A stretch of 64,000 nucleotides of DNA, taken from Candidatus Saccharibacteria bacterium UBA5148 (GTDB taxonomy: Bacteria; Patescibacteriota; Saccharimonadia; Saccharimonadales; UBA4665). Of this stretch, positions 9,503 through 19,548 are shown one piece after another (position 1 is the stretch's first letter; every line of letters starts with the position of its first letter). Location of the stretch: positions 107,294 through 171,293 of the forward strand of contig DHXU01000009.1 in NCBI GenBank assembly GCA_002413835.1, read 5' to 3'. Position numbers and translations under genes: made by a program. The notes under the pieces are model-generated. The model did not search any database. It worked only from the letters and a program-made list of their open reading frames with translations, and was not told the DNA's origin.

Positions 9503-10983
9503 CCGATATTCCTGTTTTGTGTTATGCCAATCGATGCCTGGCCGGGCAGCTTGGGCGGGTTAGTGTAGTAGCGGCAAACCAATATTACCGTACAGCATAC
9601 CAGCACCGCGACCAAGCCGCCCAGCACGTACTTTTTTGGTATCGTATGACGGTAGCGGCCGTAGAGCACTGGAATCAGAAATATCAGTAACGGAATGAAG
9701 TAGCGTCCCTGAAAACCGGCCACACTAGTGGCGCCAAACGGAGTCCAGTAGGCGAACAACACAAATCCGAGCACCGCCACGAATAACACGCTTGACACGC
9801 CAAACCAGATTGCCACCGGCCGCGTCAGTGCGTACTTCCCCTTTGTACGTGTCTCTGAAAACCCATACACCAAAAATAATGTTATCGCCAAAAATACCAT
9901 CAAAGCGTATGGGATTGCCGTATCGAGCCAGCCAAACAAGCCAAAGAACGACCAGACAGTTGTATTGGCATTGTTCGTAATCAAACTATTGATCATTGTC
10001 TCCACAAATGTCAGTGGATGCGTAAGGGCGCTGTGCATGGCCACCGGCGGATTGACCGCAATACCGTTCAGCCCGGCCCAGTAGGCAAAGTCGGCATTAA
10101 ATGAGCTGGTAATAAGCACCCAACCGCCGGCGAATAATCCGGTAATCAGTCCGGCCAAAACGGCAAATATCAGCCGCCGCTTCAGCTCCGGGCGATTTTT
10201 GCGGACCGGCAATGCCAGCAACAGCAATATTGGTACAAACACGAGGTACGACTGCTTCGACAGGCCAACCAGCAGCCCGAGTGCTCCAAGGGTGAGAAAG
10301 TTTTTAATCGTCAGCACCGGCTTTTCATACAGCGTTGACCAATAGGCGATAAACAGCGACATCAGCCCAATCAGATAGACATCGGCCGACAGCGATGCCG
10401 CTTCGTAGATCGACATCGGCAAGAGTGCCAACGCAGCCAGTATCCACTTACCGCGCGGTATCATTCGAATTGCAAAAAATAGACAGACACCAAAGAAGGC
10501 GCAGTTGATCAGCCGCCCGACGTAAAATTGAACGATCACCTTCGACGTGATCAGCTTAGTGAGCCCAATGCCGATCGCCGGTACGACATAATTTGTCGGC
10601 GCGTACAGCGCCGTATTGACGAAACGTACCGGCTCTTTGGGGCCCTTGCTCTCAAACTTCCACAGCTCTGGGAATTGCGAGCGCGGGAAAAAGCGCCGGT
10701 CCGGGTGGAATGACAGCCCAAACTGGTTGGCACTGACCGCAAAATCATAGACGCCCTTCGGCAGCTCGCCGCCCACGCCAGACGGCGTCTTTTTGGAAAC
10801 CAATTTGCCCTGTGTCATCTGATATGCCCGGAAGAAGTGTGAGCTCTCGTCGGCCACTTGGAACGGTGGGATCAGGACCAAAAAAATAAGTCCAAATATC
10901 GCAAAAGTTATCAGGAAAAACCACTCCGGCACGCGCAGGCGGTCCCTCGCAGACTGATACCAAACACCGGCTTTCCCTCTCAT
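9499..10983 (-). CDS. DUF2142-type polytopic membrane protein (paralogue)
   Basis: A 494-aa paralogue of the next gene with the same plan: first helix near residues 20-40, then a loop with VADESSHFFRAYQ, followed by about ten further hydrophobic segments and the late QGRYFIPLL motif shared by both proteins. Likely a GT-C-like enzyme or a polymer-handling membrane protein of the surface glycan locus. Upstream, a TACTAT hexamer lies 11 nt before the ATG with no Shine-Dalgarno, consistent with a very short leader. Confidence 0.82.
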   Translation of the reverse strand: MRGKAGVWYQSARDRLRVPEWFFLITFAIFGLIFLVLIPPFQVADESSHFFRAYQMTQGKLVSKKTPSGVGGELPKGVYDFAVSANQFGLSFHPDRRFFPRSQFPELWKFESKGPKEPVRFVNTALYAPTNYVVPAIGIGLTKLITSKVIVQFYVGRLINCAFFGVCLFFAIRMIPRGKWILAALALLPMSIYEAASLSADVYLIGLMSLFIAYWSTLYEKPVLTIKNFLTLGALGLLVGLSKQSYLVFVPILLLLALPVRKNRPELKRRLIFAVLAGLITGLFAGGWVLITSSFNADFAYWAGLNGIAVNPPVAMHSALTHPLTFVETMINSLITNNANTTVWSFFGLFGWLDTAIPYALMVFLAITLFLVYGFSETRTKGKYALTRPVAIWFGVSSVLFVAVLGFVLFAYWTPFGATSVAGFQGRYFIPLLIFLIPVLYGRYRHTIPKKYVLGGLVAVLVCCTVILVCRYYTNPPKLPGQASIGITQNRNIG

Positions 10984-11105
10984 AAACCCATCATATAGTA
11001 AACTGCTCTGAAAAAGCTAATGTTGCAGTATTGACATTTCCATCAACACCTTTTGCCATAAGAGGGTTGATGTGATACTATACCAAGGTTAGGGGCGTAC
11101 ATTGC

Positions 11106-11708
11106 ATGAGCACAAAAACTTACAGCATCAAAAACCAAAACACCTCCCCCCGCAGCCGTAAATGGTTGTTTTTTGCCGTTGGCGGCGCTGTATTGATTGC
11201 CACCGTAATAACATTCCTGGCGATTACCCACACCGACAATATCATCGGCACCAAAAAATCGAATACCAAAACTGCCAGCCAGGCCACCAAGGGCGAGCCG
11301 GCCAATGGCTCGACAACCGGCAGCCAATCAAGCGGCAGCACGACCACAACAACCGACGATAAGCAAAACACCACCACCGACGCCAGCGACAACACCCCAG
11401 CCACCCAACCGAGCGGCAACTTCGTCAGCAACTACGCTCCATCGCTCAGCGCCACCGGCGCTAAAGAGCAAATCCAGTCGGTCTGTAACACCACTCCCGG
11501 CGCCGCCTGTACCATCAGCTTCACAAATGGCACCACCACTAAATCGCTTGAAAAACGCGTCACCGACAAGGGCGGCTCGGTCTATTGGACCTGGGCCCTC
11601 AAGGACATAGGACTATCCACGGGTAGCTGGAAAATCACCGCCACCGCCGAACTGAACAACCAGAAAACCGTCACCACCGACACCCTGCCACTCGAGGTAC
11701 AGCCATGA
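11106..11708 (+). CDS. Membrane-anchored hypothetical protein with Thr/Ser-rich linker
   Basis: A 200-aa protein of unknown family. A short basic N-terminus is followed by one transmembrane helix (about residues 19-41), a low-complexity Thr/Ser/Gly/Asn linker (about 50-105), and a C-terminal beta-rich domain of about 90 aa with two cysteines (about 123 and 130) that may pair outside the cell. The start has AGGGG upstream. The stop overlaps the next gene by ATGA, so the two are probably made together; an envelope role is inferred. Confidence 0.72.
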   Translation: MSTKTYSIKNQNTSPRSRKWLFFAVGGAVLIATVITFLAITHTDNIIGTKKSNTKTASQATKGEPANGSTTGSQSSGSTTTTTDDKQNTTTDASDNTPATQPSGNFVSNYAPSLSATGAKEQIQSVCNTTPGAACTISFTNGTTTKSLEKRVTDKGGSVYWTWALKDIGLSTGSWKITATAELNNQKTVTTDTLPLEVQP

Positions 11709-14173
11709 AAAGACAGCTTGTCTTAGCTGTCGCTATTGGCATTGCTTTATCTTTTGCTATAACCACCCTGCATCCGCCACAGGCATCGGCTGCTTATTTT
11801 AACCAAAACCGCATCATTGACGATGTGATTTTTGACAATTCGTCGTCGATGACCGCTGCCGAGATCAACAACTTCCTCAATTCGTTTCCGGATAGCTGCA
11901 TCAGCCCGAACAGCGGCTTTGCTGCCATATTACCGACCGGCTACAATCCGACCGCCGGTTTTCAGTACGGCGGCTACGTCAGCGCCGGTGAAGTCATTAA
12001 GCAAGCGGCCATCGTCTACGGTATCAATCCCCAGGTCCTGATTGCCATCCTGCAAAAAGAGCAAAGCCTGGTCATAGGTGGCGCGGGCTACTGCGAGAAC
12101 GGCGATGCCCACAAATATGCCGCGGCAGTCGGTTACGGCTGCCCCGATGGCGGTACCCGCTATAGTTACACCGGTCTGAGCCTGTATCGCCGCAGCAGTA
12201 CGGTCGTTTCAAGTGTCGGCCCGACCTGTGTCAACAGCGCCGCCAAAGCCGGGTTTTCGCAGCAGGTCATCCGTGCGGCCTGGCTCCTCAAATTCGGCGA
12301 GCAACGGTCGAAGGGCAATATCAACTGGGCTGTCGTTTATGGCTCCTGGGATAACTCCGACGACCCACAGAGCTGTTACAGCGGCCCAATGACCGAGGGC
12401 GTCTACGTTATCTGCCCCAGCGGTGCCGGGGTCTACTACGGTGGCATCACCAACATCGACGGTGTGGCAGTTCACATGGACAGCGGCGCGACCGCCGCGC
12501 TGTACTGGTATACTCCTCATTTCCACGGCAATCAGATGTTTAATGATCTTTTTACCGGTTGGTTCGGCAACACCACCCTGCCCTCGGCCTTCAAATCACC
12601 TAGCAGCGGTGCGGTCTACATGCTTGTCAACGGCTACAAGGTAGCAGTGCCGTCGATGGCAGTCCTGCAGGATTTCGGTATCAGCCCGAGCTCGATCCAG
12701 ACCGTCAGCCAGGCCAGTTTTGACGCTATTCCAGTACCCGACGGGGCCAGCGGCATCAGCACCGTACTTAGTCCGGTCATCAAATCAATCTCCGACAGCG
12801 ATTCCGACGGTGGGGCCGCTTACCTAGTAAGTATCGGCCAAAAGAACCCGCTCATCAGCATGGACCAATTCAACGATTTTGGTCTCGATACCAATACAAT
12901 CACCTATCTGCCTCTCGGTTTTATTCAGGCGCTAGCCGGCGGAGCTCCACTCAGCAACTATGTCCGTCTGCCCGACGGCGCGATTTTCCAGGTTTCGGGT
13001 GGTGCCAAGCGCTGGATCTTTGACGGCGACACCTACGGCTCCGTCAATCCAAGTCGCGTATCATCAAGCATCAGCGCCTACACCGCGAGTAACATCCCTT
13101 CCGGTTTGCCGCTGGCGAATTACGACGTCCTAATGCGCAATACCGTCGGCACCGTTTTCCTGCTCACCAATAACACCTATTACACCCTGCCCTCCAACGA
13201 CGTCTTCAATTGCTGGGGCTTTAGCACTAGGCTTAACACACCGATCCACTTCCTGTCCGACAGCGACGGCACCAGCCAATACGTTGCTCCGTACACCAGC
13301 GCCGGCAACCTCAGCTGTATCGTCAACGACGGCACCACCAATTTCATGCTGAACAGTGACAATAAACTAACCGTTCCGTCCGGCTACGGCGTCAGCACCA
13401 CCACATCCCCCGCCAACCTCGTAATGGTCGCCAATAAACTTCCGACGCGCAGCAATGCCCTCAAGCAGTACATCAAAGCCAAAACCGGCGCCGCCATCTG
13501 GTACATCGAAGCGGGCGCCAAACGTGCCATACCATCACAGACCGACTTCTCACTGCTTAATCTGACACTGGGTCAGGTCGACATCATCGAAGACGGCGCA
13601 GCCGCTATTCCGCCGGCCAATGGCCTGAAGCTCGCCACCGGACGCGTCGTCAAGGCCGATAATAACGGTGCAGTGTACGTCATATCCGGCGATACCCGGG
13701 TGCCGTTCACCAATGCCGAAGACCTCCGCGCTTACGGCTACGATTGGTCAGAAGTCACCACCTTCCCGGCCGTCACCCTCAACGCCCAGTATCCAACTGC
13801 CGGCAGTAGCGTCGTCAGCCGCTTCCTGTACAACGCCTCTACGAGCAAATACTACCTCATCGAGCCGCAGGGCTGCCTGCAGCTGTCACCATCACAACTC
13901 ACCGACTACGGCCAGTCGAGCAGCGCTATCACCACCAACCAGACTTTTGTCGCCAGCCTTTTCTACCACATCAACGTCAACCAGTGCGCCAGTGCCAGCG
14001 CCTACGCCAAGGGCGTCGGCCAGGATACGGTCTACTGGATAACCGGCGGCCAAAAACGGCCGTTCTCCAGCTGGAGCGCCCTTACCACCCAGGCTGGTAG
14101 CAGTAACCCGACTATCAACCAGGTGTTGCCGTCGACGTTACAACAGCTAACCAGTGGCGCCACCGTTTACTAA
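11705..14173 (+). CDS. Secreted lysozyme-like protein with C-terminal repeats
   Basis: An 822-aa secreted protein. A signal peptide (1-29, ending ASA) is followed by a lysozyme/transglycosylase-like domain (about 40-285) with the glutamate-containing ILQKEQSLV motif and a conserved GYGCPDGG segment. Then come about nine imperfect 55-60-aa repeats (about 295-815), each with a pattern like aromatic-Y-hydrophobic..G.K-R..PS.......G, for example GGAKRWIF, EAGAKRAIPS and GGQKRPF. The repeats probably bind the cell wall or glycan. Cysteine pairs suggest an exported protein. It lies within the polysaccharide locus and is coupled to the upstream anchored protein. Confidence 0.78.
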   Translation: MKRQLVLAVAIGIALSFAITTLHPPQASAAYFNQNRIIDDVIFDNSSSMTAAEINNFLNSFPDSCISPNSGFAAILPTGYNPTAGFQYGGYVSAGEVIKQAAIVYGINPQVLIAILQKEQSLVIGGAGYCENGDAHKYAAAVGYGCPDGGTRYSYTGLSLYRRSSTVVSSVGPTCVNSAAKAGFSQQVIRAAWLLKFGEQRSKGNINWAVVYGSWDNSDDPQSCYSGPMTEGVYVICPSGAGVYYGGITNIDGVAVHMDSGATAALYWYTPHFHGNQMFNDLFTGWFGNTTLPSAFKSPSSGAVYMLVNGYKVAVPSMAVLQDFGISPSSIQTVSQASFDAIPVPDGASGISTVLSPVIKSISDSDSDGGAAYLVSIGQKNPLISMDQFNDFGLDTNTITYLPLGFIQALAGGAPLSNYVRLPDGAIFQVSGGAKRWIFDGDTYGSVNPSRVSSSISAYTASNIPSGLPLANYDVLMRNTVGTVFLLTNNTYYTLPSNDVFNCWGFSTRLNTPIHFLSDSDGTSQYVAPYTSAGNLSCIVNDGTTNFMLNSDNKLTVPSGYGVSTTTSPANLVMVANKLPTRSNALKQYIKAKTGAAIWYIEAGAKRAIPSQTDFSLLNLTLGQVDIIEDGAAAIPPANGLKLATGRVVKADNNGAVYVISGDTRVPFTNAEDLRAYGYDWSEVTTFPAVTLNAQYPTAGSSVVSRFLYNASTSKYYLIEPQGCLQLSPSQLTDYGQSSSAITTNQTFVASLFYHINVNQCASASAYAKGVGQDTVYWITGGQKRPFSSWSALTTQAGSSNPTINQVLPSTLQQLTSGATVY

Positions 14174-14193
14174 CCTGTACACTAGTAGGCAAC

Positions 14194-15468
14194 ATGTTAA
14201 AAAAGATCGCACGTAAATCCCGGGTTGGTGCCAAAGTCTTACGCGAACAAGGAATCCTCGGTTTCACAATCGTCGGGCTCCAGTTCATCCAGAAAAAAGC
14301 CCGTGGGCGCAGCACTGCGCAGCCTGGCACCAAGGCCGCGGCCAACAAGGTCGGCATCTACACCAAGGCAAACTACGAAGAGATCGTCGCCACCGACCTC
14401 AGCAAACCGCTACCCAAGTGGCCTGGTACCACCAAGCAAAAGTTAACCCTCAACTGGCTGATGCCACCCCCAGGCAAGGGCAGCGGCGGACACATGACGC
14501 TCTTCCGATTTATTAAATTTGCCGAAGAGGCCGGTCACACTTGCCGGATATATCTCCACAACCCCGGCGTCGGCAGCAACGCCGCCGAAGTCCGCGCCAT
14601 CATGGGCGATTCATTCCCAAAGGTCAAAGCCGAAATGGCCTGGCTCTTCCCGGGCCAAAAAATGAAGCCAGCCGACGCCGTTTTCGCCACCAGCTGGGAA
14701 ACTGCATATACCGTCTACGCCGCCAACCAACAGGCCAAGCACTTTTATTTTGTCCAGGATTTTGAGCCGTATTTTTACCCCGTTGGTAGCCTGTCGGTAC
14801 TGGCCGAAAACACCTACAAAATGGGGTACTACGGTGTCACTGCCGGTGGTTGGCTGTCCACCAAACTGAAACGCGATTATGGCATGCGCACCGACAACTT
14901 CACCTTTGGCTCGGGCGGTGATATTTATAAGTACGAAAATACCACTGAAAAACGCAAAGAAATCAATTGTTACGTCCGCCCGTATACCGAGCGCCGCGGC
15001 TTCGAACTAGCGATCATGGCGCTGGATATTTTTCACCGTAAACACCCCGAATACATCATCAACCTGTTTGGCTGGGACGTGGCGGAGTACGATATACCCT
15101 TCCCGTACAAAAATCTTAAGATCCTGGAGCATCACCAGCTCAACGAACTGTACAACCGCTCGGCGGCGGCGCTCGTACTATCGCTGACCAATATGTCACT
15201 CCTGCCGCTTGAGTTGCTGAGCTGCGGCTGCATCCCGGTTGTCAACGAGGGCGAAAACAACACCCTCGTCTCCGACAACTCATACGTCGCCTACAGCAAG
15301 AACGATCCATTATCGCTGGCTAACAAGCTGTCCGAAATCGTCACCCACAAGTCGCAAATCGCCTACGCCGCCGAATCAGCTGCCAGTGTGCAAACGACGA
15401 CCTGGGAAGATTCCGGCAAGCGCTTCGTGCGCATTATTGAACGCGAGATCCGTAAGGCCGACATCTAA
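14194..15468 (+). CDS. WsaF-like glycosyltransferase (rhamnosyltransferase family)
   Basis: A 424-aa GT-B transferase. After a basic N-terminal tail it shows the WsaF-type opening (LNWLMPPPGKGSGGHMT, about residues 89-105), a mid-protein FYFVQDFEPYFYP motif, and a C-terminal nucleotide-sugar half with LSLTNMSLLPLELLSCG. Family members transfer rhamnose from dTDP-rhamnose to surface glycans, consistent with rmlCDA in the locus. No Shine-Dalgarno is seen. A TACACT hexamer lies 10 nt before the ATG. Confidence 0.85.
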   Translation: MLKKIARKSRVGAKVLREQGILGFTIVGLQFIQKKARGRSTAQPGTKAAANKVGIYTKANYEEIVATDLSKPLPKWPGTTKQKLTLNWLMPPPGKGSGGHMTLFRFIKFAEEAGHTCRIYLHNPGVGSNAAEVRAIMGDSFPKVKAEMAWLFPGQKMKPADAVFATSWETAYTVYAANQQAKHFYFVQDFEPYFYPVGSLSVLAENTYKMGYYGVTAGGWLSTKLKRDYGMRTDNFTFGSGGDIYKYENTTEKRKEINCYVRPYTERRGFELAIMALDIFHRKHPEYIINLFGWDVAEYDIPFPYKNLKILEHHQLNELYNRSAAALVLSLTNMSLLPLELLSCGCIPVVNEGENNTLVSDNSYVAYSKNDPLSLANKLSEIVTHKSQIAYAAESAASVQTTTWEDSGKRFVRIIEREIRKADI

Positions 15469-15474
15469 ACTATC

Positions 15475-16458
15475 ATGTCTAAATATATAACAGTCTTCGT
15501 CCCTGTCTATAACGGCGAGAAATACCTCGGCGAATCGATTGAAGCCATCCTGCATCAGGAATTGCCCGAAGGCTACCGGCTCGAGATGCTCATAACGGAT
15601 TCAGGCTCCAAAGACCGAAGTGTCGAGATTGCGAAAACTTACGCTAAAAAGTACGCTGATATCGTCAAGTTCGACGAGATCCCCAACAGTGAATTTGGCC
15701 ACGGCAAAACCCGCCAAAGGGCCGCCGAAATCGCCAAGGGCGAGTACATCCTCTTCATCACTCAGGATGCTACCCCGACCAGCTACCGCTGGCTGGTCAA
15801 TATGATCGAGCCATTCTTTATTAGTCCCAAGGTCGGCTGCGTATTCGGCCGGCAGGTGCCACGCCCGCATTCCGTCCCCACCATCAAGCGGGAGGTCGCC
15901 GGCGTATTCGGCGGGCTTGGCCATCCTGACACGATTGCACTCAGCCGCGAAAAATCCCTGGTCGACGGCCAGCCAGCCGGCCAACTCAACTATTTCTTCT
16001 CGGACGTCAACTCGGCAATCCGCAAAGATCTGATACACACGATACCCTTCAAGCCCCTGGCCTACGCCGAAGACCAGGCGCTGGCCCAGGATATGCAGCA
16101 GGCCGGCTATTTCAAAGCCTACGCGCCTCAGGGAGCCGTCTGGCATTCCAATGAGTACACCGCCCGCGAGTACTACCACCGTAAATTTGACGAATACATC
16201 GGCCTACAGGAAAGTGTCGCTGAAAAGTTCACGCCCTCACTGCGCAGTCTGCTGCTCGGCTGGATTCGGCCAACCCTCGCCGATTGGAAATTCACCCGCC
16301 ATGACCGGGAATATCCACCCTATGTTAAACTGAAGTTTTCGGTCCTCGCCCCAGCCTACAATTATGCCATGCAATTAGGTAAATATCGGGCCATCAAATT
16401 CGTCAACGACGAGAAGAGGCGCCAGCAAATGTCACTCGAAGCCAAAAACAAAACCTAA
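15475..16458 (+). CDS. Family 2 glycosyltransferase (rhamnosyltransferase-like)
   Basis: A 327-aa GT2 protein beginning with the donor-binding strand VFVPVYNGEKYL, a TDSGSKDRS loop, and ITQDATP in place of DxD. The VFGRQVPRP region and the HPD motif resemble rhamnosyltransferases of O-antigen loci. No membrane helix is obvious. It starts 6 bp after the WsaF-like gene and belongs to the same transcript. It ends facing the methyltransferase fusion on the opposite strand. Confidence 0.88.
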   Translation: MSKYITVFVPVYNGEKYLGESIEAILHQELPEGYRLEMLITDSGSKDRSVEIAKTYAKKYADIVKFDEIPNSEFGHGKTRQRAAEIAKGEYILFITQDATPTSYRWLVNMIEPFFISPKVGCVFGRQVPRPHSVPTIKREVAGVFGGLGHPDTIALSREKSLVDGQPAGQLNYFFSDVNSAIRKDLIHTIPFKPLAYAEDQALAQDMQQAGYFKAYAPQGAVWHSNEYTAREYYHRKFDEYIGLQESVAEKFTPSLRSLLLGWIRPTLADWKFTRHDREYPPYVKLKFSVLAPAYNYAMQLGKYRAIKFVNDEKRRQQMSLEAKNKT

Positions 16459-16491
16459 GCAAGAACCAAATAGGCGCACAGCACGGCGGAC

Positions 16492-18333
16492 CTAATCGTC
16501 GTCGAGCGCGACTTCTGACCACTTCGGGATATTGGTAGTGTGGGGGTCGATCTTGACGACACCGCCGCGCTGCATTTCATACATATTTTTACCCTGCAGC
16601 TCGGGTATCACGCTAAGCATGCGTTCGAGGGCGTGGGCGAGCGTCGAATCTTCCTGACCGAGCTCTGGTTCGAAGTCAGTAACACTCACGGCGTCAATGA
16701 CCGGTGCCAGCGCATCCAAGCGAGCCCAAAACATCGTACCTGCAAAGAACCCGTATTCGTCAGCATCGGTGACCAGGTCATTGCCACTCTTGCCACCCAT
16801 AATCTTGTCGGTTAGCGGCTTGACGTGATGCGCCGTCGACGTAAAGTTAACCAGCAGTGATACAAACTCGCCCTCCGGGCCGAGCAATGCCGTCTGCGGA
16901 TCGTCCAGCTGAGCGGTGAGCTGCTTAACAACCTTGGGGTCGGCTGGCACCAGACTATCGATAATCTTGTCGCGCCACTGCTCGCCATCATCGCGGTGCG
17001 GCGATTTCTTGGAGTGCAGTTTCAATACTTTTATATAACCCTTGTCTTCGATCTGCTTCACAACCTGGACGAATGGCAAGACATCGCGCCCACAGTTTGG
17101 CACAATCGCCACCCGCGCCTCCGGAAACTGCTCACGAATGGCGTCGAGCGCCACCTCTTTGCCGACGGGTACGGTAATATATAAGTCGTATTTGAGTGAT
17201 GATATATTGTGCAGTTTCTCGATAAAGAAGGGGAGCATTTCCACATAATACAGATGGATCACCACCGCCAAATCAGCGGTTGGTGCAGATTCGAAGGCGC
17301 TCAGGAACTGAGGTGATTTATAGACCGCTGTGACGTGCAGCCGGTTGCGGCGCATCATCTGAACGCGCTTCGGGTGGAGTGATTTGGCACGGCTCATATT
17401 TAGCCGAGCAACGGCCTTGGAGTGCGCCAGCAACCGGGCCAGCTTATAGCTGGATGAGGTGGTGATGGCGTGGATCTGGCCCTCTTTGGCCTTGAGTTTA
17501 ATCTTGGTTTTGCGGTGCTCGTTTTTCTCATAGGCCAGCAGCCGGGCGAATTCATCGCGCAGCCCCTTCTCGTGCGCTTCACGGGATTCACCGATTTCGC
17601 GTGCACTGTAATGGCCGCCCAACCCGCCGATCGGCACCAGCTGCTCGGTGATTGGGCGATTACTGCAGAGCATATAAAAATATAGGTACTGTTCGGGCTT
17701 CAAGGGGCTGAAATTATGCACCGTCACATCTTTCGATCCGGGCTCGAGAATTGCCCTACTCTCCGATAACTGCGCGTAAGCCCAGGTTGCCTGGTAGTAA
17801 GGCTTGATGTTTTTGAACTCCTTTGATAAAATATTCTGCAGCTCAGTTTCGCTAAACTGATGGACATGGTGGTGATTGCCTTTGGCAAACTCCAGGTCAT
17901 TTGGAGTCGATATAATCGCAAGCCCGTCGGGCTTCAGCACGCGCTTGATTTCGCTCAAAAACTGCTTGTAATCAGTGATGTGCTCCAGCGTCTCGAACGA
18001 CACGACAACGTCTACCGAAGCGTCGGGCAGCTCAATCTGCTCAGCCCGGCCGACGGCATAGCTCAGGTTGCCGGCTGTAAATTTGGCCGTGGCATAGTCA
18101 ATAGCCTCTGGTGATATATCAATACCATAGACCTTCTGCGCCTTGCCGGCCAGCATCTGAGTGCCATACCCGGTCCCGCAAGCGATGTCCAGCACGGTCT
18201 TGCCGGCCACTAGTTCGGCAGCAGCCAAATAGCGGGTCATGTGCTCGGCGTACATGATGCTATCCCCGTGTAATTTGGGGATCATCCGTTCACCATCATC
18301 TGCTAGCTTGATATCACTCACGTCTTTGTTCAC
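16492..18333 (-). CDS. Methyltransferase fused to a rhamnan-synthesis F-type domain
   Basis: A 613-aa two-domain protein. The N-terminal half is a class I SAM methyltransferase: motif VLDIACGTGYG at about 48-58 and the later FETLEHI segment. A charged, probably helical linker (about 255-320) leads to a C-terminal domain (about 340-600) resembling RgpF/rhamnan synthesis F, with VVIHLYYVEMLPFF and the KLHSKKSPHRDDG segment. Such proteins can cap or extend rhamnose polymers; chain-terminating methylation is an attractive inference next to Wzm/Wzt. It starts with GTG close behind the wzt stop. Confidence 0.83.
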   Translation of the reverse strand: MNKDVSDIKLADDGERMIPKLHGDSIMYAEHMTRYLAAAELVAGKTVLDIACGTGYGTQMLAGKAQKVYGIDISPEAIDYATAKFTAGNLSYAVGRAEQIELPDASVDVVVSFETLEHITDYKQFLSEIKRVLKPDGLAIISTPNDLEFAKGNHHHVHQFSETELQNILSKEFKNIKPYYQATWAYAQLSESRAILEPGSKDVTVHNFSPLKPEQYLYFYMLCSNRPITEQLVPIGGLGGHYSAREIGESREAHEKGLRDEFARLLAYEKNEHRKTKIKLKAKEGQIHAITTSSSYKLARLLAHSKAVARLNMSRAKSLHPKRVQMMRRNRLHVTAVYKSPQFLSAFESAPTADLAVVIHLYYVEMLPFFIEKLHNISSLKYDLYITVPVGKEVALDAIREQFPEARVAIVPNCGRDVLPFVQVVKQIEDKGYIKVLKLHSKKSPHRDDGEQWRDKIIDSLVPADPKVVKQLTAQLDDPQTALLGPEGEFVSLLVNFTSTAHHVKPLTDKIMGGKSGNDLVTDADEYGFFAGTMFWARLDALAPVIDAVSVTDFEPELGQEDSTLAHALERMLSVIPELQGKNMYEMQRGGVVKIDPHTTNIPKWSEVALDDD

Positions 18334-18339
18334 CCCTGC

Positions 18340-19548
18340 TTATGAATATGTAATTTTGCCGACTTGCAGCGGCGGATCGATGAAAGCTGCGGTGCTACCG
18401 TCTTTGGGTACGATAAAGGTCGCGGCCTCATTCAGCCAGTCGTAGAACTCGTGTATGCCTAGATCGCAGGTCGAAACACTGATATTGTAGGTGTCGGAGG
18501 CTAGGACGTTCGGGAATTGCCAGGTGATGGTCACGTTTTCGCCGGGCTTGAGCGGTTTGGTCTCGACCTTCTCGCGGATGGTGTTGCCTTCGAGCAGGTT
18601 CATGCCCCGCGGGCTATAGACGTTGAAGCCGAAAACGGGCGCGTCGACGGCTTTGACGCAAGTGTAATTGGCGGTAATTTTGATGTTTTCGGCGGTGACT
18701 TTTACGTCGACTTTTTTGGCACGGACCTTGCCCGTACCCCAGCGTTTCTGGTCGTCCGGCTCGCCGCTAACGGTTTCGGCGATCTCGTCATTGAAGAGCC
18801 GCTGGTATGCCTGGGCGACCCGCTCGATTTTGCCACTTTGGACGATCTTACCCTTGTCTATCATGATAGCGCTATCACAGTACAGCCGAACGGCCGACAT
18901 GTCATGCGTCACGAGGATAACCGTCTTTTTCTCGCGCTTCAGTTTCATAAAATAGTCGTAGCACTTTTTTTGAAAGGCGGCGTCACCGACTGCCAGGACT
19001 TCGTCGATCAGCAAAATGTCGCTTTGGGCCTTGATAGCAATCGAGAACGCCAGCCGCACCTGCATGCCCGACGAGTAATTTTTCAGTTTCTGATCCATAA
19101 ACCGCTCAAGTTCGGAAAATAAGACTATATCGTCGTACATCGCCAACATCTCGGCCCGGCTAAAACCGAGCAGGGAACCGTTCAGAAAGACATTTTCGCG
19201 GCCCGTCAGTTCCTGATTAAACCCGACACCGAGCTCAATAAACGGCGTCAACGAACCATGGATATCGATACCGCCACTATCTTGCGTATAGATACCAGCC
19301 AGCAGTTTGAGCATGGTGCTCTTGCCCGAGCCATTGCGGCCGACAATTCCAAAGAACTCGCCCTGCTTAACCTCGAATGAAACGTCGTCGAGCACCTGCT
19401 GGATGTCGTAGGTACTCTTGCTGCCTCGCCGGAATGTGTTGATAAGTAGCCCCTTGATAGAAGTCAGCTTCTCGTGCGGAAGCTTAAACGACTTACTGAC
19501 GTTACTAACGCTAATGGCGACTTCTGTATCCTTGACGGTATCAGGCAT
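18340..19548 (-). CDS. wzt: ABC transporter ATP-binding protein for polysaccharide export
   Basis: A 402-aa Wzt-type protein. The nucleotide-binding domain carries Walker A GRNGSGKS (70-77), signature YSSGMQ, Walker B ILLIDE and the VTHD switch His. From about residue 270 there is an extra beta-rich domain of the kind that recognises the modified end of O-antigen chains. It powers export through the Wzm permease, whose gene stop is adjacent. The C-terminal domain implies a polymer with a specific terminal cap, perhaps supplied by the methyltransferase fusion downstream. Confidence 0.93.
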   Translation of the reverse strand: MPDTVKDTEVAISVSNVSKSFKLPHEKLTSIKGLLINTFRRGSKSTYDIQQVLDDVSFEVKQGEFFGIVGRNGSGKSTMLKLLAGIYTQDSGGIDIHGSLTPFIELGVGFNQELTGRENVFLNGSLLGFSRAEMLAMYDDIVLFSELERFMDQKLKNYSSGMQVRLAFSIAIKAQSDILLIDEVLAVGDAAFQKKCYDYFMKLKREKKTVILVTHDMSAVRLYCDSAIMIDKGKIVQSGKIERVAQAYQRLFNDEIAETVSGEPDDQKRWGTGKVRAKKVDVKVTAENIKITANYTCVKAVDAPVFGFNVYSPRGMNLLEGNTIREKVETKPLKPGENVTITWQFPNVLASDTYNISVSTCDLGIHEFYDWLNEAATFIVPKDGSTAAFIDPPLQVGKITYS

